6,368 nucleotides of DNA from CBFGRU01 sp965651255 (GCA_965651255.1 CBFGRU010000187.1:1-6368); one strand, 5' to 3'; counted from the first letter of the stretch, positions 1-6,368 are shown. Program-made: numbers and translations. Notes: generated by a model from the letters alone, not told the origin.

Positions 1-875
1 GTCAATACGGTTGCCATGCCCATGGCTTTCAGCTCAACAAAAGCCCGCTTCACGAGACGATCCTCCAAAGAGTGGAAGCTGATCACTCCCACTCGCGCAC
101 CGGAACGAAGCCATTGACCATCCTCGCCGTTGCCAATCCGCATCGCTTCACTTCGAAGCGACTCAAGCCAGCGGTTCAGGCAACCCAATTCATCGTTCAC
201 CGCGATTCGAAGCGCCATGAATGTCCGAGTCGCTGGGTCAACCCTCGACCGCCTTGCGTTCGGTCCGTACGCATCCCGAACCGCTCGCGCCAGTTTCTCT
301 GTCGTGTCCATCGTCTCGCGAGAACGGATTTGTGCAAGTTTTCGGGCGATCCGTCTGGCAAACGGGTCCTCCCCGAATCGAAAGATGAGATCAGCCAATT
401 CTCGCTCCGGAAGCTCCATGACCAGGTCCTTTGCGGTCAACCCGGTCGTTCGATCGTATCGCATGTCCAGAGGGCCCGGTGACCGGAAAGAGAATCCGCG
501 ATACCCGTCGTCCATCTGTGTAGAACTGAAACCAAGATCCAGTAAGACCACGTCTGCGCGAAGGCCTCTCTCATTAAGTACCTCGGGCATTGATTCAAAA
601 CTCGAGTGAATGGGGGTTAGCGAGTGACCCGCCTCTCGGGCGCGGGCTTCCGCATAGGCCAGGTTGGACTCATCCAGGTCAAAGGCAATGACTTGGCCGG
701 AACGGCCAACCGCTGCGGCAAGGGCAACGGAATGGCCGCCGCGACCCGCGGTGCCATCAACTGCAATGTCCCCGCGTGTTGGCGAGAGGATCTCCATGAT
801 CTCATCCAGAAGAACCGGAACATGCCCGTGCTCGGGTCCACCACTTGTCGCGGGATCCTCATCGGCCTGATTCAT
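1..875 (-). CDS. rsmH: 16S rRNA (cytosine(1402)-N(4))-methyltransferase RsmH, partial at the C-terminus
   Basis: Cytoplasmic SAM-dependent enzyme that methylates N4 of C1402 in the 16S rRNA P-site region. Seen directly by translating the minus strand: HVPVLLDEI at residues 18-26, the SAM-binding loop DGTAGRGGHS at 40-49, an acidic AFDLDE segment at 64-69, LLDLGFSS at 111-118, RGFSF at 126-130, GPLDMRYD at 134-141, RTFMALRIAVNDEL at 217-230 and VISFHSLEDRLVKR at 264-277. These are the family hallmarks in the right order. About 291 residues lie in the window and the reading frame is open to the edge. Family members are about 310 residues, so only the last 20-35 residues are missing. The start at 875 is chosen because the family-like part begins soon after it, but a GTG at 878 and an ATG at 923 are also in frame and no convincing ribosome site separates them. 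The gene is divergent from the SppA gene, with no mraZ next to it. Confidence 0.96.
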   Translation of the reverse strand, partial: MNQADEDPATSGGPEHGHVPVLLDEIMEILSPTRGDIAVDGTAGRGGHSVALAAAVGRSGQVIAFDLDESNLAYAEARAREAGHSLTPIHSSFESMPEVLNERGLRADVVLLDLGFSSTQMDDGYRGFSFRSPGPLDMRYDRTTGLTAKDLVMELPERELADLIFRFGEDPFARRIARKLAQIRSRETMDTTEKLARAVRDAYGPNARRSRVDPATRTFMALRIAVNDELGCLNRWLESLRSEAMRIGNGEDGQWLRSGARVGVISFHSLEDRLVKRAFVELKAMGMATVL

Positions 876-928
876 CACGAAAGACGCTAGGCCGGAAACG
901 GAGATGATCCCACTTCGTATCATCTTGC

Positions 929-1936
929 ATGCAACAGTCACACTTCATTCTCATCATCATCGCATGTGCGCTTTCGTGCGTAATCGGTTGTGCCCCTCTA
1001 CGATTCACCGTGGAGGCGACCGGCGCCAGAGACGACCTCACCGAATCCATCGTCATGGGCGAGGATCACTGGTTCTCCCACAAGGTGGCAATGATCGATG
1101 TCACCGGATTGCTCGTCGATGCGCGACGACCTGGTCTCATCGCGGCCGGCGAGAACCCGGTCGATGTATTCACCGAAGCGCTTCGAAAAGCCGCGGATGA
1201 TCGACGCGTTCAGGCGGTCATCCTGCGTATCAACTCTCCTGGCGGGACGGTGACGACTTCAGATCTCATGTACCGGGAAGTACTGCAATTCAAAGCCAGC
1301 ACCGGGAAGCCCGTGGTTGCACTGATGGGAGATGTCGCCGCGTCCGGCGGCATGTACTTGGCGTGCGCTGCTGATCAGATCATCGCCTACCCAACCACGA
1401 TCACCGGTTCGATCGGTGTCATCATGCAAACAGTGAACTTCTCGGAAGGAATGAGGCGAATTGGTATCCGCGCCGAAGCGATTACATCCGGCCCCAATAA
1501 AGCGTTGGCTTCACCATTTGAACCGATGCCTGACGAGCATCGTCAGATCTTGCAGAACCTGGTGAATGAGTTCTACTCCCAATTCAGGAGTGTCGTCGAA
1601 ATGCAGCGGCCAGGTCTGCGTGCGGAACATCTTGCGCGAATCACGGATGGGCGCGTGGTTTCCGGCGCGGATGCAGCAGACATCGGGTTGATTGATGCGA
1701 CAGGAGACCTGCATGACGCTTTTGCCGCTGCGAAAAGACTGGCGAACCTTGAGCAAGCAAGACTGGTGAAATACCACCGGCCGCTGATGCATGTTGCGAG
1801 CCCGTATGCGCGTGCTCCTTTTGACCATACTTCGGAGATCAACTTGATCAGCGTTCAGCTCTCCGGCGACATGGGGTTCGGAAGTGGAGACTCCAGCGGG
1901 TTCTACTACTATTGGGATCCCGGCATTGTCTGGTAA
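929..1936 (+). CDS. sppA: Signal peptide peptidase SppA-type serine protease (family S49), lipoprotein
   Basis: Envelope serine protease of the ClpP/crotonase-like S49 family, known in other bacteria to degrade cleaved signal peptides. The 335-residue product starts with a hydrophobic stretch ending in the lipobox VIGC, so Cys21 is the likely lipidated residue. The S49 core is visible: INSPGG at 101-106, the nucleophile in AASGG (Ser139), the TGSIGVI segment, and Lys191 in the segment TSGPNKALASPFEP. The 52-residue Ser-Lys spacing equals that of the Ser147/Lys199 dyad of Bacillus subtilis SppA, so this is the short single-domain form, not the duplicated E. coli form. The C-terminus ends in an unusual aromatic tail (GFYYYWDPGIVW). 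No clear Shine-Dalgarno precedes the ATG. The stop lies inside the convergent isomerase gene. The lipid anchor in place of a transmembrane helix is my inference from the lipobox. Confidence 0.93.
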   Translation: MQQSHFILIIIACALSCVIGCAPLRFTVEATGARDDLTESIVMGEDHWFSHKVAMIDVTGLLVDARRPGLIAAGENPVDVFTEALRKAADDRRVQAVILRINSPGGTVTTSDLMYREVLQFKASTGKPVVALMGDVAASGGMYLACAADQIIAYPTTITGSIGVIMQTVNFSEGMRRIGIRAEAITSGPNKALASPFEPMPDEHRQILQNLVNEFYSQFRSVVEMQRPGLRAEHLARITDGRVVSGADAADIGLIDATGDLHDAFAAAKRLANLEQARLVKYHRPLMHVASPYARAPFDHTSEINLISVQLSGDMGFGSGDSSGFYYYWDPGIVW

Positions 1937-2799
1937 TGAGCGAGTTGCTCGCGCAGTCTTGAAAGGCCTGTCTGGATACCTCGCCGTACATCGCCGAAAG
2001 GTGCTTCATACTCCAGTACGAATGGTCCACTGTATTGGCACTGCTGCGCCGATTCGATACATCTGCCGACATCAATATGTCCGTCGCCAAGGACACATGG
2101 CATGAGATACAGACCGCCGGGAAAGCTCAGCCATGTACCCGGTCTTTCCTGCGAAACAACAACAAAGTCCTTCAAATGAAGGTTGATCGCGTAGGGCATC
2201 AGCGTTGTGGTCGCTGCAAGTGGATCCTGATCCGCAAAGAGCAGATTGCCTACATCAAGTGTCAGGCCGAAGGCGGGATGGTCAACTTCCTGAACCAGTT
2301 TTGAAACGCGATGAGCGTGTTGGATAAAGCATCCATGGTTTTCGATAGAAGAAGCCACACCCAAAGTCGCCGCATGCTCGGCGATCGTGCGACAGGCCGG
2401 CACGAGCGATGTGAGTGATTCCTCGAATGCTTGATCCGACAGATCGCCATCCTCCGGCCCGAGGGTCGCATCATGTCGAAACCGCCTGATGCCGACTTCT
2501 GCAATGGCTTCCATCTGTGCGATCACCGACTCGATCGCTCGATGCCGGTCAGCTTCATCCCCTCGGAGCAGCTCAGCGGCAATACAGACTCCGGTAATCT
2601 CGGTCCCGACCGCGTCACATTCCTCTCGCAATGAATGCATGAGGGCATGATCGGGTGGGTCGCTGAGAGGTCCACCAAGTGCGAATTCGATCGCTGTTGC
2701 CCCGAGCGTTCGTGCGAGACGAGGCACATCGATAAGCGCCATCTCATTGGCTTTGATCAATCGATGAAACGAATAGCTGCTGATCGCGACGGTGTGCAT
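1909..2799 (-). CDS. Sugar phosphate isomerase/epimerase-like TIM-barrel protein (AP endonuclease 2 / xylose isomerase-like)
   Basis: A 296-residue cytoplasmic protein without a signal peptide, of the xylose isomerase-like TIM-barrel superfamily, whose members isomerise or epimerise sugars and related polyols, usually with a divalent metal. Seen: an N-terminal SSYSFHRL strand, SIENHG at 151-156, LTLDVGN at 179-185, INLHLKD at 205-211, LGDGHID at 237-243 and VLEYE at 261-265. Glu153, Asp182, His208 and Glu263 or Glu265 form the expected metal-binding set, with spacing close to that of D-tagatose 3-epimerase for the first three. The exact substrate cannot be told; such genes are numerous in planctomycete-like genomes. 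The start is well fixed, since an in-frame TGA lies one codon upstream of the ATG. The small lipoprotein gene ends 56 bases upstream on the same strand, so co-transcription is possible. Its 3' end overlaps that of sppA by 28 bases. Confidence 0.88.
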   Translation of the reverse strand: MHTVAISSYSFHRLIKANEMALIDVPRLARTLGATAIEFALGGPLSDPPDHALMHSLREECDAVGTEITGVCIAAELLRGDEADRHRAIESVIAQMEAIAEVGIRRFRHDATLGPEDGDLSDQAFEESLTSLVPACRTIAEHAATLGVASSIENHGCFIQHAHRVSKLVQEVDHPAFGLTLDVGNLLFADQDPLAATTTLMPYAINLHLKDFVVVSQERPGTWLSFPGGLYLMPCVLGDGHIDVGRCIESAQQCQYSGPFVLEYEAPFGDVRRGIQTGLSRLREQLAHYQTMPGSQ

Positions 2800-2855
2800 C
2801 CATCAGCGTAGGTCATCGTGGGCGCGAAAGTGGGTACCGCGATCCGGAAGGTTCA

Positions 2856-3110
2856 TCATGGACGATCGGACTGGGCATTGGCTACGGCCGTTGATTCGGG
2901 GCCAAATTCATCCAGGCCGAATGCTTTCGCAAGGGTCCGGTCGGGGTTGTAACCGGCTTCAATCTGATGGCTCGCACGTGACATTGCGCGCAGTTGAGCA
3001 CCAGATGGACTGCAGCCGTTCGCCATACATAAGGCGAAGCACAAGAGTCCGCACAATATGCCCTTTACGAGCAATGAGTCGGACTGGCTTTGGCTGTTCC
3101 TTGCGTGCAT
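2856..3110 (-). CDS. Putative small lipoprotein of unknown function
   Basis: I do not recognise a family. The 84-residue product has a polar N-terminus, one lysine (Lys16) and a hydrophobic cysteine-rich core at about residues 17-30 (GILCGLLCFALCMA), then NGCSPSG, giving a likely lipidation site at Cys33. The lipobox (ANGC) is imperfect at -3 and -2. The mature part is about 52 residues, mostly polar, with a helix-prone start (AQLRAMSRASHQIEAGYN) and a short acidic stretch near residues 66-72. The frame is open 32 codons further upstream, but ATG at 3110 is preferred because GGAG stands 7 bases before it. Two stop codons in a row (TGA TGA) end it. It is followed 56 bases on by the isomerase gene on the same strand and is divergent from the EEP gene. 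It could instead be a chance open frame; the ribosome site plus signal peptide argue for a real gene. Confidence 0.5.
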   Translation of the reverse strand: MHARNSQSQSDSLLVKGILCGLLCFALCMANGCSPSGAQLRAMSRASHQIEAGYNPDRTLAKAFGLDEFGPESTAVANAQSDRP

Positions 3111-3117
3111 CTTGGAA

Positions 3118-3121
3118 CTCC
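3118..3121 (-). promoter_or_regulatory. Ribosome binding site of the small lipoprotein gene
   Basis: On the minus strand GGAG lies 7 bases upstream of the ATG at 3110, ideal spacing for a Shine-Dalgarno. It decides the start of the small lipoprotein, which otherwise could extend to 3206, and it supports the view that this frame is translated. Several neighbouring genes lack so clear a site. Confidence 0.45.
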
Positions 3122-3145
3122 ACGTGCCTGCTTCACTGACCCTGG

Positions 3146-3160
3146 GTGACAATGGGTCAC
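3146..3160. promoter_or_regulatory. Possible operator: GTGAC-N5-GTCAC inverted repeat
   Basis: A perfect 5-5-5 inverted repeat (GTGAC aatgg GTCAC) sits in the spacer between the divergent lipoprotein and EEP genes, 36 bases upstream of the lipoprotein ATG. An overlapping TGACCC (3137-3142) and GGGTCA (3154-3159) pair adds further symmetry. Position and symmetry would suit a dimeric regulator, but the half-sites are short and such a repeat can occur by chance. No regulator gene lies nearby. Confidence 0.2.
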
Positions 3161-3357
3161 TCAACAGCATCGAATTCAAGACACCCAACTGCCACTGACA
3201 ATCCATCAGGATCGATGGCGCGCTTGGGTATCGAGAATCGTTTTCTGAATCGGGAAGATTGGGGGGAAGTTCGATGGCCGTTATCGGTCTTCAATTGGTG
3301 GCGCGCTACCATCAACCGGCGTACATGCTGTGCCCCTGATACGGAGAAGAGTTGCGA

Positions 3358-4434
3358 ATGCAGCGGAACACACACTTGTTCATGTTCATCGTGGTTGGTC
3401 TGGCGGCTTCGGCCGCATTGGTGGCCATGGGGGCACCGGACCAGATTGATCCTCAGGACAAGACTTCAACGGCTTCACCCGACAATCGATTCGGGCTCTC
3501 AACGCCAAGAGAGAGGCCTGCAGGCACGATTCGTATCGCGACCTACAACATCCTCAATTTCTTCGATCGCGAGGATGACCCTGGGTTGTCGGGTGAGTTT
3601 GACGACATGAAACTGGCAGCAACTGATGAACGTGCTGCCAAGCTTGCGGAAGCGATTCGCGCCATCGATGCTGATGTGATTGCCCTGCAGGAAGTTGAAT
3701 CGCTCGGTGCGCTCGAGTGGTTCCGTGACAATTGGCTTGCGGACATGGGTTACACCCATCTGGCATCGATTGATGTCGGCTACTTCCGGGGAATCGAATG
3801 CAGTGTCATGAGTCGCTTCGAGATCACTCAGGTCAAGGTGTGGCCCGATCTGCGAATCGATGATGAATTGCGCGAAGGGCCGGGATGGACTCCGAATCGA
3901 GACAGCGGTGAGCCGATGCGGTTCCAGCGCAGTCCGATCATGGTCGATGTTCGTACCGATGCGGGATACGAACTCACATTGTTCTCCATCCACCAGAAAT
4001 CCGGGAACTTTCGTCATCAACGTGAATTCGAGGCACTCAAGATCATGCAATTGGTGAAGCAGCGAGAAGCTGAAGATCCTTCTCGCAACATCGTTGTGCT
4101 TGGCGACTTCAATGCTGCTCCGTGGGATAAGAGTTTCCGTGTCTATCTCGAGCGTGGCATGGTCGACACCCTCGCGCACCGAATCATCCCACGCTGGCAG
4201 GAAGATGATCTGACAGAAGCGAATCTCTACAAGACTCACGAGTCAGACCGAGTGCTGGACTACATCCTTCTGAATCGTGCGGCGTATCGAGAGTTTGTTC
4301 CGGGTAGTGCATTTGTCTACGGAACGCTGTTTCCTCCGGCAGATTACAACTGGCGAACCGACCCACATCCTCCGGGATATGCATCAGATCACTATCCGGT
4401 AGTGATCGATCTCATTCCCGAAGACCGGAAGTAG
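3358..4434 (+). CDS. Exported endonuclease/exonuclease/phosphatase (EEP) family protein
   Basis: A 358-residue metal-dependent phosphodiesterase-fold hydrolase of the DNase I/EEP superfamily. The N-terminus has a Sec-type signal peptide: a basic start, a hydrophobic core at about residues 6-25 and a likely cleavage near AMGA. The EEP core runs from about residue 57 to the end. It shows RIATYNILNFF (Asn64), IALQEVE (Glu112, metal ligand), FSIHQKSG (His212), VVLGDFNA (Asp250, Asn252), LDYILL (Asp301) and ASDHYPVV (Asp344, His345). All catalytic positions of the fold are present, so it should be active. Whether the substrate is nucleic acid, a lipid headgroup or another phosphodiester cannot be told. 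The start is ambiguous: a TTG at 3352 is 5 bases after GGAG (3343-3346), while ATG at 3358 is 11 bases after it; ATG is preferred as the commoner start codon. The Tat amidase gene follows after 59 bases. Confidence 0.92.
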   Translation: MQRNTHLFMFIVVGLAASAALVAMGAPDQIDPQDKTSTASPDNRFGLSTPRERPAGTIRIATYNILNFFDREDDPGLSGEFDDMKLAATDERAAKLAEAIRAIDADVIALQEVESLGALEWFRDNWLADMGYTHLASIDVGYFRGIECSVMSRFEITQVKVWPDLRIDDELREGPGWTPNRDSGEPMRFQRSPIMVDVRTDAGYELTLFSIHQKSGNFRHQREFEALKIMQLVKQREAEDPSRNIVVLGDFNAAPWDKSFRVYLERGMVDTLAHRIIPRWQEDDLTEANLYKTHESDRVLDYILLNRAAYREFVPGSAFVYGTLFPPADYNWRTDPHPPGYASDHYPVVIDLIPEDRK

Positions 4435-4480
4435 CAGAACCCCTCGATTCAGGGGAGCTGAATGACCGCTGCTTTGCAAG

Positions 4481-4486
4481 AGAGGG
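4481..4486 (+). promoter_or_regulatory. Ribosome binding site of the amidase gene
   Basis: AGAGGG, part of the purine run AAGAGAGGG, lies 7 bases upstream of the ATG at 4494. It supports this start, and the twin-arginine motif 12 codons later confirms that the N-terminus is complete. Confidence 0.5.
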
Positions 4487-4493
4487 CTTCATC

Positions 4494-6275
4494 ATGTCGA
4501 TCGAACAGTCGAGTCGCACCATTCTGAATCGTCGCGCATTCCTTGCTTCAACCAGCGCGATGGTCATCGCACCCAGCGTCGTATCCGCAGATCAGGATGC
4601 TCAGAATGAATCGGCCGAGACATCTCGCGATCCGGCACGTCCGACCACGAGCGATTCGATTGATCCTCGTCAGATTACTGCAGAAACACTGCGCGAAGCA
4701 GAGAAGTTGGCAGGGGTGTCTTACACTCCTGACGAACGTGAGGTGATACTTCGCGGGATCGGTGACGATGTGGAACGATACTTGCGACGGCGGCAATCCC
4801 TCCTGAGCAATGACCTCGCACCCGCCACCGTGTTCGACCCGCGACTGCCCGGAGTTGCATACGGCCCGGCGCACCCTTCATTCGTTCGCTCCGGGATTGA
4901 CCCGGGACCACTTCCATCCTCCGATGCGGACATTGCATTCGCGCCGGTAACGCACCTGGCCAAGTGGATTGAGCGTCGTGAACTCTCGAGTGTTCGGCTG
5001 ACCCGCCTGTATCTCAATCGCTTGAAGACCATCGGGCTGAAGCTGGAGTGCGTTGTCACCGTGACCGAAGAGCTTGCACTTGAACAGGCGCGACGCGCCG
5101 ATGAGGAGATTGCCGCCGGATCGTATCGCGGTCCGCTGCATGGCATTCCCTGGGGTGCCAAAGACCTCCTGGACACTGATGGAATCACCACGAGTTGGGG
5201 CGCCAAGCCCTTTCAAAATCGTGTTGCAACGCGCGATGCGGCGGTCGTGCAGATGCTTCACCAGGCGGGCGCGGTACTCGTTGCCAAGCTGACGCTGGGC
5301 GCATTGGCCTACGGGGACATCTGGTACGGTGGACGCACGAACAATCCATGGAATGTTCGCCAGGGGTCCAGCGGTTCGAGTGCTGGCAGCGCGGCCGCCA
5401 CGGCAGCGGGCCTCGTCGGCTTTTCGATTGGGACGGAAACACTCGGGTCGATCGTTTCACCATCCATGCGTTGTGGGGCGACAGGTCTGAGGCCGACGTT
5501 CGGTCGCGTTCCTCGTACGGGGGCGATGGCTCTGTGCTGGTCGCTCGACAAGATCGGGCCGATCTGCCGGACGGTCGAAGATTGCGCCCTGGTGCTGGCT
5601 GCGATCAACGGCCAGGATGCCGGCGACGCGAGTTCGCTCGACATGCCCTTCGCCTTCGACGGCCGTGCACCAATCAACGGGACACGAATCGGTTACGATC
5701 CATCTTGGTTTGAAGGTCGAGCGGCGAACGAACTCGATCGCACTGCATTGGATCGACTGTCCGGGCTTGATGTTGAAATGGTTCCCGTGAAGCTTCCGGA
5801 TCGACCGTACGACACTCTCATGACCATTCTGCTCATCGAGGCCGCCAGTGCCTTTGAAGAACTGACCTTGTCGAATCGTGATGATGAGTTGACATGGCAG
5901 GCGCCACAAGCGTGGCCGAACTCGTTTCGACAGGCACGTTTCACGCCGGCGATTGAGTTTCTCCAAGCCATGCGGATTCGGCGTGATGCCATGCACATCA
6001 TGCACAATCTCTTCGAAGAGAATCAACTCGATCTCATGTTCGGCCCATCCTACGCGGGGTCGATGCTGTTGATTACCAACAACACCGGTCACCCCTGCGT
6101 CTGCCTGCGCGCAGGATTTCGCGAGCAGGATCGCGGTGGTGGGGGTGATCCCATTCGTGTGCCGCACGGCGTTACTCTGTGGGGGCGACCGTTTGATGAG
6201 GGAAAGCTCTGTCGTGTGGCGATGGAGCTTGAGCGATCGCTTGATGTCTGGCATATCCGCCCGCCGGTCGGATGA
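4494..6275 (+). CDS. Tat-exported amidase-signature family hydrolase
   Basis: A 593-residue amidase-signature enzyme, a family that hydrolyses carbon-nitrogen amide bonds and includes GatA and fatty acid amide hydrolase. The N-terminus carries a twin-arginine signal (NRRAFLAS, residues 12-19), a weakly hydrophobic core and a likely cleavage after VVSA near 32, so it is probably exported folded. Residues 57-120 form a charged helical segment that precedes the catalytic domain in related secreted amidases. The core begins near 150: GIPWGAKDLLDT gives Lys223, GSSGSSAGSAAA gives Ser295 as the cis-serine, and GTETLGSIVSPS gives Ser319 as the nucleophile. The 24-residue Ser295-Ser319 spacing matches fatty acid amide hydrolase (Ser217/Ser241). 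The usual TGGSIR around the nucleophile is TLGSIV here. The C-terminus (GRPFDEGKLCRVAMELE) is typical, so the protein is full length. It is unlikely to be GatA because of the Tat signal and lack of gatB/C neighbours. Substrate unknown. Confidence 0.94.
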   Translation: MSIEQSSRTILNRRAFLASTSAMVIAPSVVSADQDAQNESAETSRDPARPTTSDSIDPRQITAETLREAEKLAGVSYTPDEREVILRGIGDDVERYLRRRQSLLSNDLAPATVFDPRLPGVAYGPAHPSFVRSGIDPGPLPSSDADIAFAPVTHLAKWIERRELSSVRLTRLYLNRLKTIGLKLECVVTVTEELALEQARRADEEIAAGSYRGPLHGIPWGAKDLLDTDGITTSWGAKPFQNRVATRDAAVVQMLHQAGAVLVAKLTLGALAYGDIWYGGRTNNPWNVRQGSSGSSAGSAAATAAGLVGFSIGTETLGSIVSPSMRCGATGLRPTFGRVPRTGAMALCWSLDKIGPICRTVEDCALVLAAINGQDAGDASSLDMPFAFDGRAPINGTRIGYDPSWFEGRAANELDRTALDRLSGLDVEMVPVKLPDRPYDTLMTILLIEAASAFEELTLSNRDDELTWQAPQAWPNSFRQARFTPAIEFLQAMRIRRDAMHIMHNLFEENQLDLMFGPSYAGSMLLITNNTGHPCVCLRAGFREQDRGGGGDPIRVPHGVTLWGRPFDEGKLCRVAMELERSLDVWHIRPPVG

Positions 6276-6329
6276 TCAGCGCACGAGCGCGTCATGCCGC
6301 ACCTCTCTACGCAAGGTTCCAATTGAAAA

Positions 6330-6359
6330 CGGCCGCCGGTCTGAGCAAACCGTCGGCCG
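6330..6359 (-). terminator. Likely rho-independent terminator, best oriented for a minus-strand transcript
   Basis: An 11-base stem (CGGCCGCCGGT pairing with ACCGTCGGCCG) with one internal mismatch encloses the 8-base loop CTGAGCAA. Read on the minus strand the stem is followed at once by TTTT, the usual U-tract, so it best serves a convergent gene arriving from the right of the window. It begins 54 bases after the amidase stop, and the plus-strand side has no T-run, but a GC-rich hairpin could still halt the amidase transcript. The outer bases GTTCC (6316-6320) and GGAAC (6364-6368) could extend the pairing. Confidence 0.55.
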
Positions 6360-6368
6360 CGCCGGAAC

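Noticed and set aside
72..609. Two overlapping plus-strand open frames of 136 and 159 codons at the left end
   Set aside because: They are antisense to rsmH, whose minus-strand translation shows all family motifs without a break. Their own products are arginine-rich and featureless.
1914..1921. Palindrome GGGATCCC near the sppA end, considered as a terminator
   Set aside because: It has no loop and no T-run, lies within both coding regions and is a chance eight-base palindrome.
3146..3610. Plus-strand open frame of 154 codons reaching into the EEP gene
   Set aside because: Its second half overlaps the EEP signal peptide and N-terminal domain in another frame, and its product looks like random translation with no domain.
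3499..4239. Long minus-strand open frame (246 codons) opposite the EEP gene
   Set aside because: It lies wholly within the EEP coding region, whose frame holds every family motif. The antisense product shows no recognisable domain or signal and is explained as a by-product of codon bias.
4440..4455. Hairpin CCCCT-CGATTC-AGGGG between the EEP and amidase genes, considered as a terminator
   Set aside because: The stem is only five pairs and no T-run follows, so it is too weak to call a terminator; it could at most modulate the transcript.
5457..6254. Long minus-strand open frame (265 codons) opposite the amidase gene
   Set aside because: It is fully antisense to the conserved amidase core, has no recognisable motif and no ribosome site that I can support.
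1..6368. Search for CRISPR repeats, IS inverted repeats, tRNA or toxin-antitoxin genes
   Set aside because: No regularly spaced repeats, no transposase-like frame, no tRNA cloverleaf and no compact paired small genes were seen; the short spacers leave little room for them.

Overview
The window carries six protein-coding genes on both strands, five complete and one cut by the left edge. There is no sign of an insertion sequence, CRISPR array, tRNA or rRNA. Base composition is even and moderately GC-rich. Several genes lack a good Shine-Dalgarno sequence, and most of the products look exported or lipid-anchored. This mix, together with an Rce/Tat-type amidase of a kind common in planctomycetes and a lipobox SppA, suggests a free-living Gram-negative-type bacterium, perhaps Planctomycetota (Phycisphaerae-like). 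That placement is an inference from general impression, not from a marker phylogeny.

Layout from left to right. Positions 1-875 (minus) hold most of rsmH, the 16S rRNA C1402 N4-methyltransferase, running off the left edge. A 53-base gap separates it from a divergent lipoprotein SppA-type S49 protease (929-1936, plus). The end of sppA overlaps by 28 bases the end of a convergent gene (1909-2799, minus) for a TIM-barrel sugar phosphate isomerase/epimerase-like protein. Upstream of it on the same strand is a short gene (2856-3110, minus) for an unrecognised small lipoprotein. A 247-base divergent spacer follows. Next come two plus-strand genes with a 59-base gap: an exported endonuclease/exonuclease/phosphatase (EEP) family protein (3358-4434) and a Tat-exported amidase-signature hydrolase (4494-6275). 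The window ends in a GC-rich hairpin (6330-6359) that looks like a terminator, best oriented for a gene arriving from the right.

The genes do not form one pathway. rsmH and sppA are housekeeping functions (ribosome maturation and cell envelope proteolysis). The EEP protein and amidase form a plausible two-gene unit of secreted hydrolases. The isomerase and small lipoprotein form a plausible minus-strand pair whose joint role is unknown. I see no clear new multi-gene defence or mobile system. The points most worth a second look are the small lipoprotein, the atypical nucleophile motif of the amidase, and the 3' overlap of sppA with the isomerase gene.
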